Assembly: GCA_964453115.1 (NCBI GenBank)
Contig: CAYVRT010000003.1
Location: 95,329 to 159,328 of the forward strand
DNA: 64,000 nucleotides
Source: JAIWNK01 sp964453115
GTDB taxonomy: Bacteria > Chloroflexota > Anaerolineae > Anaerolineales > Anaerolineaceae
Direction of reading: 5' to 3'
Shown here one piece after another: positions 16,194 to 22,959 of the stretch (the stretch's first letter is position 1; each line of letters opens with the position of its first letter). The notes beneath the pieces were generated by a model. It ran no database searches and had not been told where the DNA came from. It saw nothing but the letters and a program-made list of their open reading frames with translations. Position numbers and translations under genes: made by a program.

Positions 16194-17582
16194 ATGTCTG
16201 ACACAATTCGCTTTTTATTGTCCGAGAACGATATTCCGCGCTTTTGGTACAACGTGAATGCCGATAACCCTGTGCCGCCTGCGCCCGTTTTGAACCCGCA
16301 AACCATGCAGCCGGTGACGCCCGATTTTCTATCGGCGCTCTTCCCCATGCCGCTCATTGAGCAGGAAGTCAGCAGTGAGCGCTATATTCCGATCCCCGAT
16401 GAGGTGCGCGAGGTCTATAAACTGTGGCGGCCCACGCCCTTGATTCGGGCGCGCGGCCTGGAAAAGGCCCTCAATACCCCGGCACACATCTATTACAAGT
16501 ATGAGGGCGTTTCGCCTTCCGGCAGTCATAAATCTAACACGGCAGTTGCCCAGGCGTTTTATAACAAGATTAGTGGCACGCGCGCCATGACGACCGAAAC
16601 CGGTGCTGGGCAGTGGGGCTCGGCCTTGGGCATGGCCTGCCAAATGTATGATATGGGGCTGGAAGTGTATATGGTCAAGACCTCCTATCAGCAGAAGCCC
16701 TATCGGCGCTTTTTGATGGAGACGTATGGTGCGCAGGTGTTTGCCAGCCCAACCGATGCCACGCAGGCTGGACGCGAAATTCTGGCTGCTGACCCGAATT
16801 GCCCTGGCTCGTTGGGCATTGCCATTTCGGAGGCGGTTGAGGTTGCGGCGCGATCCGGCGGGGCCAAAAAATATGGTCTTGGCTCGGTGCTGAACCATGT
16901 TTTGCTGCACCAAACGGTGATTGGTGAAGAGGCGCTCAAGCAGATGGATCTGGCGGGCGAATATCCCGATGTGGTGATTGGCTGCGTGGGCGGCGGTTCA
17001 AACTTTGCCGGGATTGCGTTTCCCTTTCTGCGCGAAAACTTGCGCAACGGACAGCGCACGCGCTTGCTGGCGGTGGAGCCTTCGGCTACGCCTTCGCTGA
17101 CGCGCGGCGTGTATGCCTTCGATTATGGCGATACGGCCGGCATGGCACCGATTGTCAAGATGCACACATTGGGACGCGATTTTATGCCGCCCGCCATTCA
17201 TGCGGGAGGGTTGCGCTATCATGGCATGGCACCCACGCTTTGCACGTTGTATGATCGCGGGTTGATTGAGGCCGTGGCTGTTAAGCAACTGGATGTCTTC
17301 GATGCGGCGGTTCTCTTCACCCGCACAGAAGGGGTTTTGCCGGCACCCGAGTCGGCGCATGCCATCCGCACAGCCATCAATGAGGCATTGGAAGCGCGCG
17401 AGAAGGGCGAACGGCGTGTCATTCTCTTCAACCTTTCTGGGCATGGACATTTTGACCTTTCTGCCTATCATGCTTACCTGGATGGGGCATTGGAGAACGA
17501 TGACCTGCCCGAGGATGCGCTGCGCGACATTCCGGCGCGCCTGCCCAAGGTGAATTTGGAAGCCCTATCTGTGCAACAATAG
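16194..17582 (+). CDS. trpB2: tryptophan synthase beta-like protein, TrpB2 type
   Basis: A 462-aa PLP enzyme longer than standard TrpB (about 400 aa), as is usual for TrpB2. It joins indole and L-serine to give tryptophan, probably as an indole-salvage enzyme because no trpA is nearby. Signatures are RPTPLIRARGLEKAL (about residue 85), the PLP-lysine segment SPSGSHKSNTA (about 105), TETGAGQWGSAL, and the phosphate-binding CVGGGSNFAG. The ATG at 16194 has AAAGGAG 8 nt upstream. Expression is controlled by the T-box leader, tying it to tRNA-Trp charging. Confidence 0.93.
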   Translation: MSDTIRFLLSENDIPRFWYNVNADNPVPPAPVLNPQTMQPVTPDFLSALFPMPLIEQEVSSERYIPIPDEVREVYKLWRPTPLIRARGLEKALNTPAHIYYKYEGVSPSGSHKSNTAVAQAFYNKISGTRAMTTETGAGQWGSALGMACQMYDMGLEVYMVKTSYQQKPYRRFLMETYGAQVFASPTDATQAGREILAADPNCPGSLGIAISEAVEVAARSGGAKKYGLGSVLNHVLLHQTVIGEEALKQMDLAGEYPDVVIGCVGGGSNFAGIAFPFLRENLRNGQRTRLLAVEPSATPSLTRGVYAFDYGDTAGMAPIVKMHTLGRDFMPPAIHAGGLRYHGMAPTLCTLYDRGLIEAVAVKQLDVFDAAVLFTRTEGVLPAPESAHAIRTAINEALEAREKGERRVILFNLSGHGHFDLSAYHAYLDGALENDDLPEDALRDIPARLPKVNLEALSVQQ

Positions 17583-17590
17583 GATGCTGG

Positions 17591-17596
17591 TATAAT
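17591..17596 (+). promoter_or_regulatory. extended -10 candidate downstream of trpB2
   Basis: TGGTATAAT (TG at 17588-17589, hexamer 17591-17596) is an extended -10 motif. A 9-bp inverted repeat (17599-17607 with 17626-17634) follows at once and covers a possible upstream GTG start. Confidence 0.4.
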
Positions 17597-17673
17597 GGCA
17601 CCTGCCCTGCTGTCAGTGGGCGGCGGGGCAGGTGGCGGTGCCTGGTTTGAGTTGTTTGGAGGATAGGTGTGCT

Positions 17674-18084
17674 TTGGCGGATCAATTGGTTTCTCTTTTA
17701 CAGCTTCAGCCTTCGCAGCTGTATATCTCTGCCGAGAAATTGAGCCGTGTGGAGGCGTGGTTCCAGCCGCAGGATTGGTCGAATTTTGAGCCGCTGCCGG
17801 TGAAGGAATTGGATGGACGCTGGGTGCTGACAGATGGGCATACGCGAGCGGTGGCTGTCTATCGGGCGGGGCTGCTGGAGGTGCCGATGTGTTGGGAAGT
17901 GGATGACCTGGATTGGGAGGCGTATCGCTGCTGTGTGGCACAGTGTGCGCTGGAGCAGATTGGGACGGTGGCAGACCTGGCGCAACGGGTGGTTGGGGCG
18001 GCGGTGTATCGGCAGCGATGGGAGCAATGGTGTGACGATTTGCACGCTGCCCTGGCTGCGCAGCGCAATTGCAATGCTTTTTAG
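17674..18084 (+). CDS. small ParB/sulfiredoxin-like protein of unknown function
   Basis: About 136 aa. The N-terminal half has LQPSQLYISAEKL and PLPVKELDGRWVLTDGHTRAVAVYRAGLLEVPM, the pattern of ParB/Srx-fold nuclease-like domains (DGHTR in place of the usual GHHR/DGxHR). The C-terminal half is Trp- and Cys-rich without a clear motif. The start is uncertain: TTG at 17674 has GGAGG 11 nt upstream, while an in-frame GTG at 17632 lies inside an inverted repeat. Similar stand-alone proteins occur in Gram-positive genomes, sometimes misnamed acetyltransferases. The function is unknown. Confidence 0.65.
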   Translation: MADQLVSLLQLQPSQLYISAEKLSRVEAWFQPQDWSNFEPLPVKELDGRWVLTDGHTRAVAVYRAGLLEVPMCWEVDDLDWEAYRCCVAQCALEQIGTVADLAQRVVGAAVYRQRWEQWCDDLHAALAAQRNCNAF

Positions 18085-18094
18085 CGCCCTGGCC

Positions 18095-18123
18095 TTGCAC
18101 GGGGTTTGAATTTGGGGTATACT
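18095..18123 (+). promoter_or_regulatory. promoter for the 18155-21272 operon
   Basis: TTGCAC (18095-18100) and TATACT (18118-18123) are separated by 17 nt. They lie just after the ParB-like gene and 32 nt before the first start of the operon. Confidence 0.65.
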
Positions 18124-18154
18124 CAACCTGTCCATCTTGTTGAAGGAGAATGCC

Positions 18155-19075
18155 TTGAAACGAGCTATCAGCATCAGCATTGGTTCTGTTCGGCGCGATA
18201 AAGTGGTGCAAATTGAATTGTTGGGGCAGGCTGTGCAATTGGAGCGCCGCGGGACGGATGGGGATCTATCCGAAGCAAGGCGTTTGTTCCGTGAATTGGA
18301 TGGCACAGTAGATGCTTTTGGCCTGGGCGGGACGGATTTGGGGCTGCGGGTGGCCGAGCGCTGGTATCCGATCCATTCCACGGCATCGGTTGTGCGCGAT
18401 GTCCGGCATACGCCGGTGGTGGATGGCACCGGGTTGAAGACAGTTCTGGAAAGCCGCGCCCCGCGGCAAATGGAGCAGCGGCTTGCCCTCTCGCTGCGCG
18501 GCAAGCGCGTCTTTGTTCTGACGGCGGTGGACCGTTGGGGGTTGAGCCATGCCTTTGTTCAGGCTGGCTGTGAGTGTGTCTTTGGGGATATGCTGTTCTC
18601 TCTTGGTTTGCCGTTTGCCCTGCGCAGCGAACGCTGGGTGCGCTTTTTGGCGCGCCTGATGATGCCAGTTGTGTTGCGTTTTCCGTTGCGCTGGATTTAT
18701 CCGGTGGGCAAGGAACAGGAAAAGCGCACCCCGCGCCATGCAGACTGGTTTGAGTGGGCCGATGTGATTGCCGGCGATTGTCATTACCTGCGTCGTTACA
18801 TGCCCGACCATTTGCCGGGCAAGGTTCTTGTCACCAATACCACAACCGAAGAGGACCGTGCCTTCTTCCGCAATTGTGGGGCGCAGGCACTTGTGACAAC
18901 AACGCCCGTCCTGGATGGCCGTTCTTTTGGCACGAATGTGATGGAGGCCGCACTGATTGCTGCCGCAGGCTGGAAACAACCGGTTCGGTACGCACAACCG
19001 GGGAATTATTTTGACCAATTGGCGCACTTGTTGGACGAGGCGCAGGTTGCACCGCAGGTGCAGGAGTTACAATGA
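18155..19075 (+). CDS. conserved protein of the 'quinate 5-dehydrogenase'-labelled family; role unknown
   Basis: A 306-aa protein. The start is TTG at 18155 with AAGGAG 6 nt upstream; translation begins MKRAISISIGSVRRDK. Conserved-looking blocks are VDAFGLGGTDLGLRV (about 60-75), RHTPVVDGTGLK (about 95), FVLTAVDRWGL (about 120), VIAGDCHYLRRYMPD (about 205), VLVTNTTTEEDRAFF (about 225) and VTTTPVLDGRSFGTNVMEA (about 250). Databases often call this family quinate 5-dehydrogenase, but I see no biochemical signature that proves it. It is the first gene of a coupled four-gene operon with a nucleotidyltransferase, a PAP2 phosphatase and DegV. Confidence 0.8.
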   Translation: MKRAISISIGSVRRDKVVQIELLGQAVQLERRGTDGDLSEARRLFRELDGTVDAFGLGGTDLGLRVAERWYPIHSTASVVRDVRHTPVVDGTGLKTVLESRAPRQMEQRLALSLRGKRVFVLTAVDRWGLSHAFVQAGCECVFGDMLFSLGLPFALRSERWVRFLARLMMPVVLRFPLRWIYPVGKEQEKRTPRHADWFEWADVIAGDCHYLRRYMPDHLPGKVLVTNTTTEEDRAFFRNCGAQALVTTTPVLDGRSFGTNVMEAALIAAAGWKQPVRYAQPGNYFDQLAHLLDEAQVAPQVQELQ

Positions 19076-19848
19076 ATGTGTTGATTACCGCCGGTGGGCG
19101 ACCTTTGCCGAACGAGCCTTTATATGCATTGACGCAGGGGGGCTACAAGGCGATGCTGGAGATTGCGGGCAAGCCGATGATTCGCTGGGTGCTGGAAGCA
19201 GTGAGTGCTTCAACACATGTTGAACGGATTGTGGTTGTGGGCCTGCCGCCCGCCAGTGATGTGGGGAGCTGTTCAAAACTGGTTGCACTGGTAGAGGACC
19301 AGGGCGATATGGTTGCGAATGTGATGGCGGCTGGGGCCGAGGTGTTGCACCTGGCACCTGATGCACAACATGCGCTTTTGCTCAGCTCCGATATTCCTGC
19401 CCTTTCGACCGAGGCGGTGGATTGGCTGGTGCAGCAGATTTTGGGCAATGAGGGAGAAGTTTTTTATACCATGGTGGAGCGCAGCGTGATGGAGCGCCGT
19501 TTTCCCAATTCACGGCGCACCTATGCACACCTGAAGGGGCTGGAGGTGTGCGGCGGTGATGTGTTTGGCATTCATCTTGACCTGGTGCGCACCCCGAAAC
19601 CCATCTGGCAGCGATTGGTGGAAACGCGCAAAAGTCCGCTGCGTCAGGCCGCACTGTTTGGGTTTGATACCATGTTCCTGCTCATGCTGCGGCAGCTTTC
19701 GCTGGAGGAGGCCGAAAAGATGGTCGCACAGCGGTTGGGTGTGAGCGGGCGAGCCTTGTTGACACCCTATGCAGAGATGGCGATGGATGTGGATAAGCCG
19801 CACCAATTGGAAATTCTGCGCAATGACTTGAGCGCGAGGAGTGGTTGA
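19072..19848 (+). CDS. MobA-like nucleotidyltransferase domain protein
   Basis: A 258-aa protein starting MNVLITAGGRPLPNEPL, a glycosyltransferase-A-like nucleotide-binding loop, with the second element KAMLEIAGKPMIRWVLEAV (about residues 27-45). LLLSSDIPALS (about 103-113) carries the metal-binding Asp expected after the third strand. The family transfers NMP groups to sugars, alcohols or cofactors; the acceptor is unknown. The long C-terminal part (FDTMFLLMLRQLSLEEAEKM) is typical of stand-alone NTP-transferase proteins in Gram-positive-type genomes. ATGA overlaps couple it to both neighbours. Confidence 0.8.
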   Translation: MNVLITAGGRPLPNEPLYALTQGGYKAMLEIAGKPMIRWVLEAVSASTHVERIVVVGLPPASDVGSCSKLVALVEDQGDMVANVMAAGAEVLHLAPDAQHALLLSSDIPALSTEAVDWLVQQILGNEGEVFYTMVERSVMERRFPNSRRTYAHLKGLEVCGGDVFGIHLDLVRTPKPIWQRLVETRKSPLRQAALFGFDTMFLLMLRQLSLEEAEKMVAQRLGVSGRALLTPYAEMAMDVDKPHQLEILRNDLSARSG

Positions 19849-20393
19849 CAGTGGATGGTTTGTTAAAACTGGATGTGAGTCTCTCGGAGCGCTTGCGTGT
19901 CGCGCCCGAGCAGCGCTGGCGCTGGCGTTGGGAGGCCTTTTTAGCCCATTCGGGCGATTCCTGGTTCTGGGCAATGGCGATGGGGATCCTCTGGCTGGTG
20001 GATTGGAATGGTGATTGGCATCGTCGGGCTGCCTTGTTGGGCATCGGGATTGTCGTTTTGGCGTTTTTGGTGCTGGCAATCAAGTTTTTGGTGCGCCGCC
20101 GCCGTCCGGAGGGAGATTGGGGGCGCATTTATCGCAACACAGACCCGCATTCCTTCCCATCCGGCCATGCGGCACGTGCGGCTTTGCTGGCGGTGATGGC
20201 CTGGGGGTTGGGGCCGCTCTGGTTTTCGGTCTTGGTTACGTTGTGGCTGCCGCTTGTCAGCCTGGCACGCGTGCGCATGGGGGTGCATTACCTTTCGGAT
20301 GTGGTGGCGGGCGTGTTTTTTGGCGTCCTGGCTGGGGTGGGCCTGTTGGCCCTGCAACCCTGGCTGTTGACGAGCTTCCCCTTTTTATTTTGA
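19845..20393 (+). CDS. PAP2-family membrane phosphatase
   Basis: A 182-aa polytopic protein with all three PAP2 motifs: KFLVRRRRPEG (motif 1, about 75-85), SFPSGHAAR (motif 2, about 102-110) and SLARVRMGVHYLSDVVAG (motif 3, about 140-157, with the nucleophilic His). The family removes phosphate from lipid phosphates or polyprenyl diphosphates at the membrane. The TTG start overlaps the previous stop; a GTG 6 nt later is an alternative. Its place between the nucleotidyltransferase and DegV suggests a lipid-related pathway. Confidence 0.88.
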   Translation: MTVDGLLKLDVSLSERLRVAPEQRWRWRWEAFLAHSGDSWFWAMAMGILWLVDWNGDWHRRAALLGIGIVVLAFLVLAIKFLVRRRRPEGDWGRIYRNTDPHSFPSGHAARAALLAVMAWGLGPLWFSVLVTLWLPLVSLARVRMGVHYLSDVVAGVFFGVLAGVGLLALQPWLLTSFPFLF

Positions 20394-20414
20394 ATTGGAT
20401 ATGCGAGGCTAAAA

Positions 20415-21272
20415 ATGGATCACCCAATTGCAATTATCACGGATAGCACTTGTGACCTGCCGCTGGCACTCCGTCAACAATATGAAATTGGCGTTGTGCC
20501 GCTGTATATCTTGTGGGGGGATGAGACACTGCGCGATGGGGTGGATGTCTCGGCGGAAGATTTCTATGCTCGTATGGTGAGTGAGCCGGGGGCGCGTCCA
20601 AAGACTTCTCTGCCCACGCCGGGTGACTTTTTGCAGGCTTTTCAGGCCGCGCTGGCGAAGGGTGCCAAAGAGATTGTGGCACTGACGATTAGCAGTGCAA
20701 TGAGCGGAACGATTGAATCGGCTCGTCAGGCAGCCGGTATGATTTCCGCCCCGGTTCACCTGGTGGATTCGCGCTCCAATTCGATGAGCCTGGGATGGCA
20801 GGTGCTGGCTGCGGCCCGCGCCCGTGCGGAGGGCGGCGATGCGCAGGCAATGGTGGCGGCGGCAGAGCGCGTGCGGCGCAGCCTGGTTTACATCATCGCT
20901 CTGGATACGCTGGATTATTTGTTCGCTGGTGGGCGAATTGGCGGTGCAATCAGCTTTTTAGGACAGGTGTTGAAGATTAAGCCGCAGATTTTGGTTAACC
21001 ATCAAACCGGCAAGGTGGAGGCCGGGGAACCAGCCCGCACGCGTGCCAGGGCGATTGAAACGCTCTATCGCAATTTTTTCAAACGTGTGGACTCGAGCCG
21101 CCCGCTGCACATTGCAGTGCTGCACAATGCGGCCTTTGGAGATGCAGAGGCACTGGCTGAACTGGTGCGTCAGGAATTTTCGCCGGCGGAATTGTTGACT
21201 TCGATTGTGTCGCCGGTTTTGGGCGTGCATACGGGGCCGCGTGCGATTGCCTTGTGCGGCTATTCGGAGTGA
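20415..21272 (+). CDS. DegV family fatty-acid-binding protein
   Basis: A 285-aa protein with the DegV N-terminal signature IAIITDSTCDLP and YILWGDETLRDGVD. Lipid-binding elements are KTSLPTPGDFL (about residues 60-70) and LTISSAMSGTIESAR (about 92-106). A DTLDYLFAGGRIGGA segment sits at about 163-177. Family members bind fatty acids and some (FakB) present them to a fatty-acid kinase. GAGG precedes the ATG. It ends the four-gene operon and overlaps the convergent Nudix gene by 13 nt. Confidence 0.9.
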   Translation: MDHPIAIITDSTCDLPLALRQQYEIGVVPLYILWGDETLRDGVDVSAEDFYARMVSEPGARPKTSLPTPGDFLQAFQAALAKGAKEIVALTISSAMSGTIESARQAAGMISAPVHLVDSRSNSMSLGWQVLAAARARAEGGDAQAMVAAAERVRRSLVYIIALDTLDYLFAGGRIGGAISFLGQVLKIKPQILVNHQTGKVEAGEPARTRARAIETLYRNFFKRVDSSRPLHIAVLHNAAFGDAEALAELVRQEFSPAELLTSIVSPVLGVHTGPRAIALCGYSE

Positions 21273-21784
21273 AGCGCGGTGAGGGCCTCAGCTGAGAGGG
21301 GGTAGCGCACCTGACGCAGGATGCGCCCATTGCAATATTCAAAATGGTAGCCGCAGGGTGGTTGACCAGCGAAGATGGGCGGCAGGATGGTGTGCAGATT
21401 ATCCACAACCTGTTTGCTGGTGCATGCCCAGCGCTGGCATTTCCAGGCCAGGCGGCCTTCATGGTCGGTGGGGTGCGGTCGTCCGGGCGGGGCAGCTGCG
21501 CTGAAAAAGACCAGCGCGCCGCAATCCTCACCCTCAAAACCAGACCAACTCAGCACCCCATTCAGGTGCAATTGCTTCAATGGATAGCCGGTTTCTTCCT
21601 GTACTTCGCGGCAGCAACTGGCGAGCGGCTTTTCGCCGGGTTCAATGTGCCCGCCCACACCATTCCACAGCCCCAAATTGGGCGGCCTGCTGCGCCGCAA
21701 CAGTAAAACCTTGCCGGGGCGGGTGAGAAAGCAGAGTGTGAAGCGCAGGGGGTATGTTTGCCCCTCAAAGGCAATTTGTTGCAT
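21260..21784 (-). CDS. Nudix hydrolase
   Basis: A 174-aa protein with a complete Nudix box (GGHIEPGEKPLASCCREVQEETGY, about residues 45-67) carrying the GEK...REVQEE metal-binding pattern. The N-terminal part (TLCFLTRPGKVLLLRR) resembles MutT-like 8-oxo-dGTP phosphatases. It probably hydrolyses a nucleoside diphosphate derivative. It starts at ATG 21784, 4 nt after the stop of the small upstream minus-strand gene, so the two are likely co-transcribed. Confidence 0.88.
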   Translation of the reverse strand: MQQIAFEGQTYPLRFTLCFLTRPGKVLLLRRSRPPNLGLWNGVGGHIEPGEKPLASCCREVQEETGYPLKQLHLNGVLSWSGFEGEDCGALVFFSAAAPPGRPHPTDHEGRLAWKCQRWACTSKQVVDNLHTILPPIFAGQPPCGYHFEYCNGRILRQVRYPLSAEALTALHSE

Positions 21785-21788
21785 GGTG

Positions 21789-22121
21789 CTAGTGTGCGGT
21801 TTGCTCTAGCTCGTGCAGGACATCCCAAATTTCAGTATAGATATGCTCGCGTTCAAAGCCCATCCGGCGCACAACCTCGGTTTGAAAGTCGTTGTAATTA
21901 ATGTCGCCAATGATCTTTTCCATGCCGCGCATCAGCGACTCGCGGCTGATGGTGGCTTTGAAGGGATAATCTACCACTTCTGGCTCGGTGGGCGAAAGGT
22001 CGGGCAGATACTGTTCACGCAGGCGGTTCAGGTCAGCGGCAACGCGGGCGCGAATGGTCAAACAATCCTGGCCGGGTTTTTGGACAATGCTATAAAAGCC
22101 GATGGTTGTGAACAGCCACAT
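21789..22121 (-). CDS. conserved small protein of unknown function
   Basis: A 110-aa protein starting MWLFTTIGFYSIVQKPG, with the body LTIRARVAADLNRLREQYLPDLSP and YPFKATISRESLMRGMEKI. I recognise this layout as a widespread uncharacterised bacterial family, but no function is known. AAGGAG precedes the ATG. It lies directly upstream of the Nudix gene. Confidence 0.75.
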   Translation of the reverse strand: MWLFTTIGFYSIVQKPGQDCLTIRARVAADLNRLREQYLPDLSPTEPEVVDYPFKATISRESLMRGMEKIIGDINYNDFQTEVVRRMGFEREHIYTEIWDVLHELEQTAH

Positions 22122-22254
22122 AAAATCGCTCCTTGGAAAGGAAGGGGTATGTTATTCAGTGTAGTGATTTTGTGGCCTGGCGTCAGGTATCAGGTGTCAT
22201 TGATTCAGTGGGATAATTGGCAAGTCTATCCGGCGAGGTGCGCTATTCTTGTGT

Positions 22255-22260
22255 TAGAAT
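22255..22260 (+). promoter_or_regulatory. -10-like box immediately upstream of maf
   Basis: TAGAAT ends 8 nt before the maf ATG. There is no Shine-Dalgarno in the gap (CAACCCCA), so a leaderless transcript is plausible. Confidence 0.45.
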
Positions 22261-22268
22261 CAACCCCA

Positions 22269-22949
22269 ATGACCGAACCTTTGATTTTGCTGGCCTCCAA
22301 TTCGCCCCGCCGCCGTCAATTGCTGCGTTGGATGGGCATTCCACTGCTCTTTCGGGCAGCCGACCTGGATGAGACCCCGGCTGTTGGAGAAACAGCCCTG
22401 GCCTATGTTAGCCGCCTGGCCGGACAGAAGGCACAGGCCGTGGCAAACCATGCTTTGCCGGGCTGGCTGGTGTTGGGTGCCGATACGGTGGTGGTGGATG
22501 GTGAGCAATTGCTTGGCAAGCCAGCAGATGAAGCCGATGCGCAACGGATGTTGGTGCAGTTGCGCGGGCGCACGCATCGGGTATGTAGTGCGGTGGCGCT
22601 TTATGACCCGCAGAGCGGTCAGCTCTGGCAAACGGCATATTGTGCCGAGGTGCCGATGCGCAATTACACCGAGCAGGAGATTGTGGCCTATATTCGAACG
22701 GGGGATGCGATGGATAAGGCCGGGGGCTATGCCATTCAGCACCCTGGTTTTCATCCGGTGGAACAGTTTGTGGATTGTTATGCCTGTGTGGTGGGGCTGC
22801 CGCTTTGCCATGTGGCCCTGCTGTTGCACTGGGCCGGACGCAGCCCCCATATTTCTGCTCCGCTTGCCTGTCGGGTGATGCTTGGCTATCGCTGCCCGGT
22901 TTTTTCACAGATTTTGCAAGCCCAGGGTATCGAGCCTGGCTACGAATGA
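22269..22949 (+). CDS. maf: Maf-like nucleoside triphosphate pyrophosphatase
   Basis: A 226-aa protein with the Maf signature LILLASNSPRRRQLLRWMGI at the N-terminus, VLGADTVVVDGEQLLGKP (about 69-86), and DAMDKAGGYAIQ (about 145-156). The family hydrolyses non-canonical or methylated NTPs to NMP and PPi. A long in-frame extension upstream is possible, but homology begins at the ATG at 22269. The C-terminus (about 185-226) extends past the usual end with a Cys-containing tail. It lies 10 nt upstream of the penicillin-binding protein gene. Confidence 0.9.
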   Translation: MTEPLILLASNSPRRRQLLRWMGIPLLFRAADLDETPAVGETALAYVSRLAGQKAQAVANHALPGWLVLGADTVVVDGEQLLGKPADEADAQRMLVQLRGRTHRVCSAVALYDPQSGQLWQTAYCAEVPMRNYTEQEIVAYIRTGDAMDKAGGYAIQHPGFHPVEQFVDCYACVVGLPLCHVALLLHWAGRSPHISAPLACRVMLGYRCPVFSQILQAQGIEPGYE

Positions 22950-22959
22950 GGATACTGGT

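Noticed and set aside
21813..22268. A 152-residue N-terminal extension of Maf
   Set aside because: The Maf signature begins right after the ATG at 22269, and the extension overlaps a real small gene on the other strand.
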